DNA of 64,000 bases from Pseudomonas putida (GTDB taxonomy: Bacteria; Pseudomonadota; Gammaproteobacteria; Pseudomonadales; Pseudomonadaceae), in NCBI GenBank assembly GCA_041071465.1, contig CP163498.1:1702001-1766000 (forward strand), given 5' to 3'. The notes below the pieces were generated by a model. That model was not told the origin of the DNA and ran no database searches. It was given only the letters and a program-made list of their open reading frames with translations. Of the stretch, positions 30,524 through 40,003 are shown piece after piece (position 1 is the first letter of the stretch; every line of letters starts with the position of its first letter). The translations under genes were made by a program, and so were the position numbers.

Positions 30524-30859
30524 ATGAGCGACACCCTCAACCGCCTGGCCGAAGTGCTTGAAGAACGCAAGCACGCGGCGCCTGACAGCTCCTATGTGGC
30601 CAGCCTGTACCACAAGGGCCTGAACAAGATTCTCGAAAAGCTCGGCGAAGAGTCGGTCGAAACGATCATTGCTGCCAAGGATGCCGAGCACAGCAAGGAT
30701 TACAGCGATGTCATCTACGAAACCGCCGACCTGTGGTTTCATAGCCTGGTGATGCTCAGCGCACTGGGCCAGCATCCACAAGCCGTACTCGATGAGCTGG
30801 AGCGCCGTTTCGGGCTTTCCGGGCACGATGAAAAGGCCGCGCGTCAGCCCTCGGCTTGA
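30524..30859 (+). CDS. hisE: Phosphoribosyl-ATP pyrophosphatase
   Basis: This MazG-like all-helical enzyme hydrolyses PR-ATP to PR-AMP, the second histidine step. It has 111 residues with [31 protein letters not shown] and [17 protein letters not shown], which include the acidic metal-binding helices. The ATG at 30524 immediately follows the hisI stop, so the two steps are made from one transcript. Confidence 0.97.
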   Translation: MSDTLNRLAEVLEERKHAAPDSSYVASLYHKGLNKILEKLGEESVETIIAAKDAEHSKDYSDVIYETADLWFHSLVMLSALGQHPQAVLDELERRFGLSGHDEKAARQPSA

Positions 30860-30884
30860 GCACAAAGCATTCTAGGAGAGCACC

Positions 30885-31155
30885 ATGGGTATTTTTGACT
30901 GGAAACACTGGATCGTCCTGTTGGTCGTCGTGGTCCTGGTGTTCGGCACCAAGAAGCTGAAAAACTTCGGCAGCGACCTGGGCGAATCGATCAAGGGCTT
31001 CCGCAAGGCCATGAACGAAGAAGACCAAGCCAGCCGAGCAAACGCCGCCGCCTGCCCAGCCCGTGCCACCGGTGCAAAACACCGCGCAGCCGCAGCAAGG
31101 CCACACCATCGATGGCCAGGCCCAACCGGTCCAAGAGCCGCAGCGGAAAGACTGA
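30885..31155 (+). CDS. tatA: Sec-independent translocase subunit TatA (frameshifted)
   Basis: TatA forms the pore of the twin-arginine export system. The amino-terminal helix ([20 protein letters not shown]) and the amphipathic [19 protein letters not shown] are intact. At 31025-31026 (CC) the frame slips. Dropping one base restores [22 protein letters not shown] and an end at PQRKD with a stop at 31153-31155, just before tatB, for 89 residues. As read, the protein would run on for 147 codons into tatB sequence. The essential membrane and amphipathic parts precede the slip, so a function-preserving change cannot be excluded. Confidence 0.9.
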
Positions 31156-31158
31156 CCC

Positions 31159-31539
31159 ATGTTCGGCATCAGTTTCAGCGAGCTGCTGCTCGTAGGCCTG
31201 GTCGCCCTGCTGGTGCTCGGCCCCGAGCGCTTGCCGGGTGCCGCACGCACGGCAGGGCTGTGGATCGGCCGGCTCAAGCGCAGCTTCAACAGCATCAAGA
31301 TGGAAGTGGAGCGCGAGATCGGCGCTGACGACATCCGCCGGCAGCTGCACAACGAGCACATCCTGCAGATGGAAGAGGAAGCCAAGCGCATCCTCAACCC
31401 GCTGACGCCACCCGCGCAGCCGCCGGTAACCACGGCCAGCGTGCAGCCGCCTGCCGGGCTCGAAGCCAGGCCGGTCGAAGCACCTGCCGCCCCGGTCGCA
31501 CCTTCTGAACCGCCTCAACCGCCGCCGCGAGCCCCATGA
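31159..31539 (+). CDS. tatB: Sec-independent translocase subunit TatB
   Basis: This 126-residue protein is part of the TatBC receptor for twin-arginine signal peptides. It begins with the membrane helix [20 protein letters not shown], containing the conserved Glu, followed by [21 protein letters not shown] and a long amphipathic helix. The tail is proline-rich. The ATG lies 3 bases after the intended tatA stop and the gene overlaps tatC (ATGA). Confidence 0.96.
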   Translation: MFGISFSELLLVGLVALLVLGPERLPGAARTAGLWIGRLKRSFNSIKMEVEREIGADDIRRQLHNEHILQMEEEAKRILNPLTPPAQPPVTTASVQPPAGLEARPVEAPAAPVAPSEPPQPPPRAP

Positions 31540-32324
31540 GCGAGAATCCGGAACACGACCAGCCTATGCCGCTGGTTTCGCACCTGACCGAACTGCGCAC
31601 CCGCCTGCTGCGCTGCGTTGCCGTCATTTTCCTGATCTTTGCCGGGCTGTTCTCCTTCGCCCAGCAGATCTACACCCTGGTCTCGGCGCCTCTGCGCGAC
31701 CATTTGCCGGCCAACGCGACGATGATCGCCACCGACGTGGCCTCGCCGTTCCTCACGCCGTTCAAGCTGACCATGATCGTGTCGCTGTTCCTGGCCATCC
31801 CGTTCATTCTCCAGCAGATCTGGGGCTTTATCGCGCCAGGGCTGTACCGCCATGAAAAACGCATTGCCATTCCACTGCTGGTGTCGAGCATTCTGTTGTT
31901 CTACGCCGGTATGGCCTTTGCCTATTTCCTGGTGTTCCCGCTGATGTTCAAGTTCTTTGCCGCCGCCACCCCGGCAGGCGTGGCAATGATGACCGACATC
32001 GCCAACTACCTCGACTTCGTGATGACGCTGTTCTTCGCCTTTGGCGTTGCCTTCGAAATCCCGGTGGCGGTGGTGCTGCTGGTGTGGATCGGCGTGGTCG
32101 ACGTGAAGTACCTGAAGAAGATCCGCCCCTACGTGATCATCGGCTGTTTCGTGGTCGGCATGGTCCTCACCCCGCCGGACATCTTCTCCCAGACTTTGCT
32201 GGCCGTGCCCATGTGGCTGCTGTTCGAGGTCGGTGTGCTGTGCGGCAGCCTGATCCGCAAGCGTAGTGCCCACGACGAAGAAGCCAACGACCACAACGAC
32301 CAGCCACCTGCGACCCAACCGTGA
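31536..32324 (+). CDS. tatC: Sec-independent translocase subunit TatC
   Basis: This 262-residue protein with six membrane helices recognises twin-arginine signals. The amino-terminal [17 protein letters not shown], then [34 protein letters not shown] and [20 protein letters not shown] are signature blocks. The charged carboxy tail is cytoplasmic. It overlaps tatB at the start and rsmE at the end (GTGA). Confidence 0.97.
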   Translation: MSENPEHDQPMPLVSHLTELRTRLLRCVAVIFLIFAGLFSFAQQIYTLVSAPLRDHLPANATMIATDVASPFLTPFKLTMIVSLFLAIPFILQQIWGFIAPGLYRHEKRIAIPLLVSSILLFYAGMAFAYFLVFPLMFKFFAAATPAGVAMMTDIANYLDFVMTLFFAFGVAFEIPVAVVLLVWIGVVDVKYLKKIRPYVIIGCFVVGMVLTPPDIFSQTLLAVPMWLLFEVGVLCGSLIRKRSAHDEEANDHNDQPPATQP

Positions 32325-33028
32325 ACCTGTTGCTTCTTGAAGAGGCCGACTTCGTCTCGGCCGACCGCGTCGTTCTCGCCGACCGACGCTTCATTCACAT
32401 GCAGGAAATCCATCGCGTGGCGGTGGGTGACAACCTGCGCGTGGGCCGCATCAACGGCCTGATGGGCAAAGCCACGGTGCTGCGCCTGGAAAAGCACGAA
32501 GCCGAACTTGAAGTAGCCTTCGACCAGCCACCACCGGCCAAGCTGCCATTAACCCTCATATTGGCGGTGCCGCGGCCCAAAATGCTGCGGCGGCTGTTCC
32601 AGACCGTGGCCACCCTCGGCGTATCACGGCTGATCCTGGTAAACAGCTACAAGGTCGAGAAAAGCTTCTGGCAAACGCCTTTCCTGCAGCCCGAGAGCAT
32701 TCGCGAAAACCTGATCCTCGGCCTGGAACAGGCGCGGGACACGGTGCTGCCCGAGGTGATCATCGAGAAACGTTTCAAGCCTTTCGTCGAAGATCGGCTA
32801 CCCGCCATCGCCACTGGCACCCTGGGCCTGGTCGGCCACCCCGGCCCCTACCCCGCCTGCCCGCGTGCCGTGGAGCAAGCCGTAACCCTGGCCATTGGCC
32901 CCGAGGGCGGCTGGATCCCCTACGAAATCGAGCTGCTGGGCAAGGCTGGGCTGGCACCGGTGCAACTGGGTGATCGCATCCTACGGGTAGAGACCGCCGT
33001 CACCGCGCTGCTTTCGCGTATTTTCTGA
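32321..33028 (+). CDS. rsmE: 16S rRNA (uracil-1498-N3)-methyltransferase RsmE
   Basis: This SPOUT-class methyltransferase modifies U1498 of 16S rRNA. It has 235 residues, with an amino-terminal PUA-like region and a carboxy-terminal knot carrying [17 protein letters not shown] and [17 protein letters not shown]. The start is GTG at 32321, overlapping the tatC stop. It ends the ubi-his-tat gene run; the first chemoreceptor has its own promoter after it. Confidence 0.95.
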   Translation: MNLLLLEEADFVSADRVVLADRRFIHMQEIHRVAVGDNLRVGRINGLMGKATVLRLEKHEAELEVAFDQPPPAKLPLTLILAVPRPKMLRRLFQTVATLGVSRLILVNSYKVEKSFWQTPFLQPESIRENLILGLEQARDTVLPEVIIEKRFKPFVEDRLPAIATGTLGLVGHPGPYPACPRAVEQAVTLAIGPEGGWIPYEIELLGKAGLAPVQLGDRILRVETAVTALLSRIF

Positions 33029-33051
33029 CGTAAACGCCCCTTTTTCACCCA

Positions 33052-33077
33052 TCAAGTTTCCTCCCCGGGGCCGATGG
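33052..33077 (+). promoter_or_regulatory. FliA (sigma-28)-like promoter of the first chemoreceptor gene
   Basis: TCAAGTTT at 33052-33059 and GCCGATGG at 33070-33077 are separated by 10 bases. The flagellar sigma consensus is TAAAGTTT, 11 bases, GCCGATAA. The gap lies across a C/G run (CCTCCCCGGGG), where a lost base would explain the short spacing. Confidence 0.7.
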
Positions 33078-33078
33078 C

Positions 33079-33111
33079 CTTGGCAACACAACAACTATTT
33101 GTGCTGCCAAG
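33079..33111 (+). other. Leader hairpin before the first chemoreceptor gene
   Basis: CTTGGCAACACAA pairs with TTGTGCTGCCAAG (12 of 13 positions) across a 7-base loop. It would be almost the entire 5' leader of a transcript from the FliA-like promoter, and ends 17 bases before the ATG. The ribosome-binding GGGGAG lies just after it. Confidence 0.5.
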
Positions 33112-33128
33112 CCGCCGGGGAGTCGTAC

Positions 33129-35044
33129 ATGTATCAATGGTTAGCCCAATCGCTGGGCAATGTGAGCGTCAATCGCAAATTGGGGCTGGGCTTCGGCCTG
33201 GTGCTGCTGTTGACCTTGGCCATTACCCTGGCCGGCTGGCACGGCATGGACAGCATCATCGACCGTGGCGACAAGCTGGGTAACATCTCGGTCATCCAGC
33301 AGTACACCCAGGAACTGCGCATTGCCCGCCAGCATTACGAGCGCCGCAGTGATGATGCGTCGGTGGCCGAGCTGGAAAAAGCCCTGGCCAACCTCGACCG
33401 CCAGGTGCAGCTGATGCTCGGGCAGATCGAACACCCCGCCGACCGCCAGCGCCTGGAGCAGCAGCGTGAGGCTGTGCGCATCTACCAGCAGGCATTCAAC
33501 GAGCTGAAGCAGGCCGGCCAGCGCCGCGAGGCCAGCCGTAGTGTGCTTGGCGACAGCGCCGACAAGGCCGCAGAGCTGATCGGCCGCGTGCAGCGGGGCC
33601 TGCTGCAAGGTGGCGATATCAACCAGTACCAGCACGCTGTGGAGGTGAGCGCCCTGCTCCAGCAAGCCCGCTTCCAGGTGCGTGGCTACACCTACAGCGG
33701 CAATGCCGAGTTCCAGCAAACGGCGCTGAAGGCCATCGACCAGGCCCTGGCCGAGCTGCGCGCATTGCCGGCCAAAGTGTCGGCCGAACATGCCGCCGGC
33801 CTCGACGATGCTGCCACTGCCATGGGCGGCTACCGCGATGCGGTCACCCAGTTCGGCAATGCCCAGGCCGCCAGCGAGCAGGCCCTGCAGCACATGGCCG
33901 AGCAAGGTACGCTGCTGCTGCAGACCAGCCAGGCGATGACCACATCGCAGACCGAGGTACGTGACGCAGGCGCAGCCCAGGCCAAGACCCTGCTCGCCGT
34001 GGCCACGGTGCTGGCCCTAGCCCTCGGCCTGCTGGCCGCCTGGGCCATTACCCGGCAGATCATCATCCCCCTGCGCCAAACCTTGCGCGCCGCCGAGCGC
34101 GTGGCCAGTGGCGACCTGACCCAGAACCTGCAAGTGCAACGTCGCGACGAACTGGGCCAGTTGCAGGCCAGCATGCAGCGCATGACCCAAGGCTTGCGGG
34201 AACTGATCGGCGGCATTGGCGACGGCGTCACGCAGATCGCCAGCGCTGCCGAGCAGCTGTCGGCCGTCACCGAGCAGACCAGCGCCGGGTCAACAACCAG
34301 AAGGTCGAAACCGACCAAGTGGCGACTGCCATGAACCAGATGACGGCCACCGTGCACGAAGTGGCGCGCAATGCCGAACAGGCCTCGGAAGCCGCCTTGA
34401 TGGCCGACCAGCAGGCCCGCGAAGGCGACCGGGTGGTGGGCGAAGCGGTGGCGCAGATCGAGCGCCTGGCGGGCGAAGTGATCAACTCCAGCGAAGCGAT
34501 GAACCAGCTCAAGGCCGAAAGCGACAAGATCGGCAGCGTGCTCGACGTGATCAAGTCGGTGGCCCAGCAAACCAACCTGCTGGCCCTCAACGCGGCGATC
34601 GAAGCCGCCCGCGCCGGTGAGGCCGGGCGTGGCTTTGCCGTGGTGGCCGACGAAGTGCGCAGCCTGGCCCAACGCACCCAGCAGTCGACTGAAGAGATCG
34701 AAGAGCTGATTGCCGGCCTGCAAAGCGGCACCCAACGGGTGGCCAGCGTGATGGACAACAGCCGCCAACTGACCGACAGCAGCGTCGAGCTGACCCGCCG
34801 CGCCGGCAGCTCGCTGGAAACCATCACCCGTACCGTGTCGTCGATTCAGGCGATGAACCAGCAGATTGCCACGGCGGCAGAAGAACAGACAGCCGTGGCC
34901 GAGGAGATCAACCGCAGCGTGATGAATGTGCGGGATATTTCTGACCAGACCTCGGCGGCCAGCGAAGAGACGGCCAGCTCCAGCGTTGAGCTGGCGCGGC
35001 TGGGGACCCACCTGCAGGGGTTGGTGGGGCGGTTCAAGCTCTGA
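33129..35044 (+). CDS. Methyl-accepting chemotaxis protein with HBM-size sensor (McpQ-like, frameshifted)
   Basis: This is a transmembrane chemoreceptor. Membrane helices at about 18-38 and 286-306 flank a helical periplasmic region of about 245 residues, the size of helical bimodular (HBM) sensors. HAMP follows, then the signalling hairpin with [31 protein letters not shown]. By position downstream of rsmE it corresponds to the P. putida citrate receptor McpQ; ligand identity here is inference. The frame breaks at the G3 run at 34287-34289 after EQTSAG. One extra G restores [18 protein letters not shown] and gives 638 residues. As read, most of the signalling domain would be lost. Confidence 0.9.
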
Positions 35045-35054
35045 GCTGAGAGGT

Positions 35055-35076
35055 GGTTCGCCTATACAGGCGAACC
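35055..35076 (+). terminator. Hairpin after the first chemoreceptor gene
   Basis: GGTTCGCCT pairs perfectly with AGGCGAACC across an ATAC loop, 10 bases past the stop. There is no long T tract, so it may be a weak terminator or an mRNA-stabilising end. Confidence 0.5.
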
Positions 35077-35103
35077 ATCCTACATGCAGCAGTGAAATTT
35101 CCT

Positions 35104-35118
35104 ACCTGATTATCAGGT
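35104..35118. promoter_or_regulatory. Palindrome abutting the second chemoreceptor promoter
   Basis: ACCTGAT-T-ATCAGGT is a perfect 7-base inverted repeat whose last base touches the -35 element of the FliA-like promoter. The position suits an operator, but no known regulator motif is recognised. Confidence 0.4.
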
Positions 35119-35145
35119 CAAGTCCTACAACTCCGCTGCCGATTG
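35118..35145 (+). promoter_or_regulatory. FliA (sigma-28)-like promoter of the second chemoreceptor gene
   Basis: TCAAGTCC at 35118-35125 and GCCGATTG at 35138-35145 are separated by 12 bases, one more than the usual 11. It lies 61 bases before the start codon. Confidence 0.65.
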
Positions 35146-35206
35146 GCAGGGATGTGATGCCGGCAATACGCCTGCATGCATTTTCCCAATCGCTCGGAGA
35201 TTCCCC

Positions 35207-37150
35207 ATGCTCGGCTACCTCAACCGCAAGCTCGGCAACATCAGTGTCGCTGCCAAGCTGGCCCTCGGCTTCGCCGTGGTCCTGTTACTCACCCTGGCCA
35301 CCACACTCAGTGGCTGGCGCGCCCTGGATGGCGCGATCGTGCGCTCGCAGCAGCTCGGCGAAATAAACCTGATCAACGACCTGGGCAAAGACCTGCGCGC
35401 AGAACGCATCACCTACCGCGTGCTCAGCGACGACACCAGCAAGACGCGCATGACCGGCATCTTCGACCAGCTCGAAAACCTCCTGACCACGTTGCAGCAT
35501 CGCAGCAGCATCGATGAATCACGGCAGTTGCTGGCTAAAGACCTGGCATTGTTGCAGCGCATGCGCAGCGACTTCAGCGAACTGCAGCAATACGTCGCCA
35601 AGCGTACTGGCTTGCGTAAGGCCATGCAGATACAGGAGCAGAAACTCAACGAGGCGATCGACGAACTGCAAACCCAGGCTTTACTGAAGATGCCTGCAGA
35701 CAGCCAGCAAAACGGTGTACTGGGGCTGATGGACACCCTCACCCGGCATGTCGACGGGGCCAACCAGCAAAGCCTGGTGCCGGCCTATACCTTCGATCCG
35801 GTCGAGGATTTCGCCAAAGTCGGCGACAACGCCCTGGATGCCGCCAACAGTAGCCTCGGGCAACTGCTTGCAGGCCTCGCGCCGCTGGGCTTGCCACGCG
35901 CAGTCAGCGAGCAGCCTGGTGTCGAGCTGGCCAAGTACCGCGCCAGCCTTGAGCAGTACCGCCACGCCGCCGTACGTGTCGAGCAGTTGCAGAACAACCT
36001 GGACATCATGGGCACCGAGCTGCGCGCGACGAGCCTCGAACTGGGCAAACGCAAGGTCGAACAACGCGACAGTGAGGCCCTGGCCGCCCGCTCGCTGCTG
36101 ACCAGCGTTGCGCTGATGGCACTGGTGGTAGGGGTATTGGCCGCCTGGCTGATCACCGTGCAGATCACCCAACCGTTGCGCCAGACACTCGCCGTGGCCG
36201 CGCGTATCGCCAAGGGTGACCTGAGCCAGGTTGACGCAGTGCACCGCCGCGACGAAATGGGCCAGCTGCAAACCAGCATGCGCCAGATGACCTTGAGCCT
36301 GCGCGAACTGATCGGTGGCATCGACCAGGGTGTCGGCCAACTGTCACAGGCCGCCACTCAGTTGGCGGCCAGTAGCGAGGACACCAAGCTGCGCATCAAC
36401 CAACAGCGCGAAGAGACCGACCAAGTGGCCACCGCCATGAACCAGATGAGCGCCACCGTGCAGGAAGTGGCACAGAACGCCGAGCAGGCCTCGCTGGCCG
36501 CGAGCAACGCCGACCAGCAGGCACAACTGGGCGACCGAGTGGTGGCAGAGGCCATCGGCCGTATCGAACAACTGGCCGGGCAGATGGACCATTGCCTGGC
36601 GGCCATGCAACACCTGGCGGGCGAGAGCCAGCGCATTGGCAGCATCCTCGACGTGATCAAGTCGGTATCCGAACAGACCAACCTGCTGGCCCTGAACGCG
36701 GCGATCGAAGCTGCACGGGCGGGAGAAGCCGGGCGTGGCTTTGCCGTGGTGGCCGATGAAGTGCGGGGCCTGGCCCAGCGCACCTCGACGGCGACCGAGG
36801 AGATTGGCCAGTTGATCGACAGCCTGCACAACGGTACCGACGAAGTGACCCGCCTGCTGGACAGCAGCAAGAGCCTGACCGAGCAAAGCGTGGAGCTGAG
36901 CCGCAAGGCCGGGCAGGCGTTGGGCCAGATAACCGATACGGTGTCGAGCATTCAGGGCATGAACCAGCAAATCGCCACGGCCAGTGAAGAACAGAGCGTG
37001 GTGGCCGAGCAGATCAACCGCAGTGTGATCAACGTGCGGGATGTGTCGGATCAGACCAGTGCGGCCAGTGAACAGACGGCGGCTTCGAGCGGGGAGCTGG
37101 AGCAGCTGGGGCAGCAGTTGCGGGGGATGGTGGGGCGGTTCAACATCTGA
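35207..37150 (+). CDS. Methyl-accepting chemotaxis protein (tandem paralogue)
   Basis: This intact 647-residue chemoreceptor has membrane helices at about 12-35 and 297-320, a helical periplasmic sensor of about 260 residues (HBM-size), HAMP and a signalling domain containing [31 protein letters not shown]. It shares the start pattern (NRKLGNISV versus [12 protein letters not shown]) and the whole cytoplasmic half with the preceding receptor, but the sensor regions differ strongly. This suggests a duplicated pair with separate ligands. The ATG at 35207 follows CGGAG. The ligand is unknown. Confidence 0.93.
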   Translation: MLGYLNRKLGNISVAAKLALGFAVVLLLTLATTLSGWRALDGAIVRSQQLGEINLINDLGKDLRAERITYRVLSDDTSKTRMTGIFDQLENLLTTLQHRSSIDESRQLLAKDLALLQRMRSDFSELQQYVAKRTGLRKAMQIQEQKLNEAIDELQTQALLKMPADSQQNGVLGLMDTLTRHVDGANQQSLVPAYTFDPVEDFAKVGDNALDAANSSLGQLLAGLAPLGLPRAVSEQPGVELAKYRASLEQYRHAAVRVEQLQNNLDIMGTELRATSLELGKRKVEQRDSEALAARSLLTSVALMALVVGVLAAWLITVQITQPLRQTLAVAARIAKGDLSQVDAVHRRDEMGQLQTSMRQMTLSLRELIGGIDQGVGQLSQAATQLAASSEDTKLRINQQREETDQVATAMNQMSATVQEVAQNAEQASLAASNADQQAQLGDRVVAEAIGRIEQLAGQMDHCLAAMQHLAGESQRIGSILDVIKSVSEQTNLLALNAAIEAARAGEAGRGFAVVADEVRGLAQRTSTATEEIGQLIDSLHNGTDEVTRLLDSSKSLTEQSVELSRKAGQALGQITDTVSSIQGMNQQIATASEEQSVVAEQINRSVINVRDVSDQTSAASEQTAASSGELEQLGQQLRGMVGRFNI

Positions 37151-37157
37151 AATTGCT

Positions 37158-37178
37158 GGGGGGCGCAAAGCGCCCCCC
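37158..37178. terminator. Convergent hairpin terminator
   Basis: GGGGGGCGC pairs with GCGCCCCCC across AAA between the convergent chemoreceptor gene and ABC-ATPase gene. It can serve both directions, although T tracts are lacking. Confidence 0.6.
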
Positions 37179-37184
37179 ATGCGG

Positions 37185-37919
37185 TTACAGCACCTGGCGC
37201 AGGAAGGCCTGCGCACGCGGGTCTTTCGGGGCGGCGAAGAACGCGGCCGGGGCCGAATCCTCCAGCAGCTTGCCATGATCGAAGAACAGCACACGGTCGG
37301 CCACTTCGCGGGCAAAGCCCATTTCGTGGGTGACGCAGACCATGGTCATGCCTTCCTGGGCCAAGGTCTTCATCACGTCCAGTACCTCGCCGACCATTTC
37401 CGGGTCGAGCGCCGAGGTTGGTTCGTCGAACAGCATCACTTTCGGGTCCATCGCCAGCGCTCGGGCAATCGCTACGCGCTGCTGCTGCCCGCCAGAAAGC
37501 CGAGACGGGAACTCGTTGGCCTTTTGCGCAATGCCGACCTTTTCCAGCAGCGCCCGGGCCTTGGCTTCGCGGTCAGCCTTGTTGCGCTTGCGCACCACCT
37601 TCTGCGCCAGGCACAGGTTTTCCAGCACGGTCATGTGCGGGAACAGGTTGAAGTGCTGGAACACCATGCCGACTTCGCGGCGGTAGGCGTTGATGTCGGT
37701 CTTGGGGTCGGCCAGCTGCAGACCGTCGATGGCCACATGGCCCTGGTCGAAATGCTCCAGGCCGTTGAGGCAGCGCAGGAAGGTCGATTTGCCCGAACCC
37801 GATGGGCCGAGCACCACCACCACTTCGCCCTTGGCGACCTGGGTGGTGACGTTATCCACAGCCCGTACCACCTGGCCACGGGTGTCGAAGACTTTCAGCA
37901 GGTCACGGACTTCAATCAC
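37185..37919 (-). CDS. Polar amino acid ABC transporter, ATP-binding protein
   Basis: This 244-residue ATPase belongs to the polar-amino-acid uptake family. Walker [13 protein letters not shown] is near residue 33, the signature [15 protein letters not shown] near 140, Walker [15 protein letters not shown] near 160 and the H-loop CVTHEMG near 195. GTG at 37919 is chosen as the start, giving [12 protein letters not shown]. It overlaps the permease stop by 8 bases; an in-frame start 33 bases upstream would add sequence absent from the family. Confidence 0.93.
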   Translation of the reverse strand: MIEVRDLLKVFDTRGQVVRAVDNVTTQVAKGEVVVVLGPSGSGKSTFLRCLNGLEHFDQGHVAIDGLQLADPKTDINAYRREVGMVFQHFNLFPHMTVLENLCLAQKVVRKRNKADREAKARALLEKVGIAQKANEFPSRLSGGQQQRVAIARALAMDPKVMLFDEPTSALDPEMVGEVLDVMKTLAQEGMTMVCVTHEMGFAREVADRVLFFDHGKLLEDSAPAAFFAAPKDPRAQAFLRQVL

Positions 37920-38874
37920 TTTGCGCAAGCCTCCGCTCGAGCCGACTGGCAATGTGCGACAGCGGCAGGTTGATCAGCAGGTACAGGCCTGCCACGCAGA
38001 ACCAGATTTCGAAGGTAGAGAACGAGGTGGTGATAGCCTCACGGCCACTCTTGGTCAGCTCGGTGATGGCGATTACCGACACCAGCGAAGTGTCCTTGAC
38101 CAGGCTGATGAACTGGCCGGCCAGCGGTGGCAGCACACGTTTGAACGCCTGCGGCAAGATGACGTGGCGCATCGACTGGCCAGCGTTCAGGCCCAGGGAA
38201 CGAGCTGCTTCATTCTGGCCCTTGGCGATCGACTGCACGCCGGCACGGACAATTTCGGCCACGTAGGCGCCAGTGAACAGCGCCAGCGCCGCCACCCCGG
38301 CAAATTCCCGGGACAGGTTGAGCACAGTGCCGATGAAGAAGTAGAAGATGAAGATCTGCACCAGCAGCGGCGTGCCGCGCACCAGTTCGACATAAACGGT
38401 CGACAGGTCGCGCAGGGTGGGGTTGTTGGACAACCGGCACAAGCCAGCGAACAGGCCGATCACCAGGCCCAGCGCCCCGGACACCACCGAGATCCACAAG
38501 GTGGTCCAAAGGCCCCAGGCCAGCGGGCCCGCTGCCCAATGCCGGGTTACACCAATCGGGTCGCCTTCGGCGACATCGTCGCCACGGCTCAGCTGCAGGC
38601 TGTCCTTGGCCACATCGAGCACTTGCTCGGCACCACTCTCATCCTTCAGCGTGACGCGAGCGTTATCGCCGGAGATGACGATTTCCTGCACGGTGCCGTA
38701 ATTGGCAGCGCGCTGTGTTTCCTCGGCCTTGTAGGCAAAGTACTGCGGTACGCGGTTCCAGCGCCACTCGTAGGAAATCATCGAAGTGGCCATGTACAGG
38801 CTGAGCGCCAGGCCCACCAGGACCAGGGCGGTCAGCCCGTGCCAGGGCCACTGGGCTTTCTTGTGTTTGATCAC
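37912..38874 (-). CDS. Polar amino acid ABC transporter, permease
   Basis: This 320-residue inner-membrane permease has the amino-terminal His/Glu/Gln/Arg/opine-type domain. A first helix (about 13-30) is followed by an unusually long periplasmic insertion of about 80 residues ([11 protein letters not shown] to [10 protein letters not shown]) before the five-helix core. The EAA-like ATPase contact is [29 protein letters not shown]. One permease gene implies a homodimer. The start is GTG at 38874. Confidence 0.92.
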   Translation of the reverse strand: MIKHKKAQWPWHGLTALVLVGLALSLYMATSMISYEWRWNRVPQYFAYKAEETQRAANYGTVQEIVISGDNARVTLKDESGAEQVLDVAKDSLQLSRGDDVAEGDPIGVTRHWAAGPLAWGLWTTLWISVVSGALGLVIGLFAGLCRLSNNPTLRDLSTVYVELVRGTPLLVQIFIFYFFIGTVLNLSREFAGVAALALFTGAYVAEIVRAGVQSIAKGQNEAARSLGLNAGQSMRHVILPQAFKRVLPPLAGQFISLVKDTSLVSVIAITELTKSGREAITTSFSTFEIWFCVAGLYLLINLPLSHIASRLERRLAQSD

Positions 38875-38953
38875 GTGGGGTACTTCCGTAAATGCGAACG
38901 CGCAGGGTTTGCCTGCGCGTCGGGGTCATAAAGCCGGGCTTTTGGCCTGGGCC

Positions 38954-39754
38954 TTATTCCATTTCCTTCAGCCAGTCCTTGTTCTTGAACCACTTGTCGT
39001 GGATACGATCGTAGGTCCCGTCATGCTTGATCTGGTGCAGGAAGTTGTTGATGAAGTTGATGCTGTCGTAGTCGCCTTTCTTCAGGCCGAAGGCCAGCGG
39101 CTCGTAGGTGAAGGGCTCTTCGAGGAACAGCAGCTTGCCGGCGCCGGCTTTTTCCACGGCAACCACGTTGTATGGGGCGTCATAGACGAAGGCATCGGCC
39201 TTGCCGTTGACCACGTCCATCACCGCTTCCTGCTCGTTGTCGTAGCCGTGGTACTTGGCTTTGCCGATCAACTTCTTGGAAACCATTTCGCCGGTGGTGC
39301 CCAGCTTGGACGTCAGGCGGTACTTCTCGTTGTTCAGGTCCTTGTACGACTTGATCTCGCCAGCCAGCTCTTTGCGGATCAGCAGGGTCTGACCAACCAC
39401 GATGAAGGGTTCGCTGAAGTTCAGGCGCAGGTTGCGCTCCTGGGTCAGGGTCATGCCGCTGCCGATCATGTCGAACTTGTCGGTCAGCAGGGCCGGGATG
39501 ATGCCGTCATAGGCGGTGGACACTGCCTCGAACTTGACGCCCATCGACTTGGCCATGGCTTTGAGGATATCGACTTCGAAGCCGATGATCTCGCCACGCT
39601 TGTTGGTCATCTGGAACGGCATGTAGGTCGGGTCCATGCCCACCCGCAAGGTGCCGCGCTTGACCGCGTCATCGATGGCGCCCGCCTGGGCCGCTGTCAC
39701 GGCGACCAGGGCGGTAACACCGACCAACAGTCGCGAAAGGTATTTCTTGATCAT
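38954..39754 (-). CDS. Polar amino acid ABC transporter, periplasmic binding protein
   Basis: This 266-residue family-3 solute-binding protein has a cleavable signal (MIKKYLSRLLVGVTALVAVTAAQAG). Mature motifs are LRVGMDPTYMPFQMTNKRGEIIGFEVDIL, GMTLTQERNLRLNFSEPF and a carboxy-terminal DRIHDKWF. Such proteins bind amino acids; the exact substrate cannot be told from sequence. The ATG at 39754 lies after AGGGG and starts the signal peptide properly. It is the first gene of the SBP-permease-ATPase operon. Confidence 0.92.
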   Translation of the reverse strand: MIKKYLSRLLVGVTALVAVTAAQAGAIDDAVKRGTLRVGMDPTYMPFQMTNKRGEIIGFEVDILKAMAKSMGVKFEAVSTAYDGIIPALLTDKFDMIGSGMTLTQERNLRLNFSEPFIVVGQTLLIRKELAGEIKSYKDLNNEKYRLTSKLGTTGEMVSKKLIGKAKYHGYDNEQEAVMDVVNGKADAFVYDAPYNVVAVEKAGAGKLLFLEEPFTYEPLAFGLKKGDYDSINFINNFLHQIKHDGTYDRIHDKWFKNKDWLKEME

Positions 39755-40003
39755 CACCAAGTCCCCTAGCAAGAAAAGTAGCGAATCTTATTGTTGGCAC
39801 GGCCGTGCAGGCCGATGAGTCGTATCGGAGAGGGATGCTAACGCATGGCGGCCCGGGGACCTAGAGCTGGGGGGGACTTTGTTGGCCAAAATCGGTTATG
39901 CAGGGACATTGCTGGCGAGGGCTTCCGCTCCTACAGAGGAATGTATATCCCTGTAGGAGCGGCCTTGTGTCGCGAATGGGCCGCAAAGCGGCCCCAAGAT
40001 CTA
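39755..40003. other. Intergenic region between opgH and the ABC operon
   Basis: About 250 bases hold the start-side leader of the binding-protein gene and, next to opgH, a REP-like element. The part at 39910-39960 also contains an inverted CGCTCCTACAG / CTGTAGGAGCG pair. No confident promoter hexamers were identified. Confidence 0.4.
39952..39998. repeat. REP-like element, third copy of the 12555/12625 family
   Basis: The unit TGTAGGAGCGGCCTTGTGTC plus the following GGGCCGC/GCGGCCC hairpin is nearly identical to 12555-12600. It ends 6 bases before the opgH stop on the other strand, so it lies in the opgH 3' end. Confidence 0.85.
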
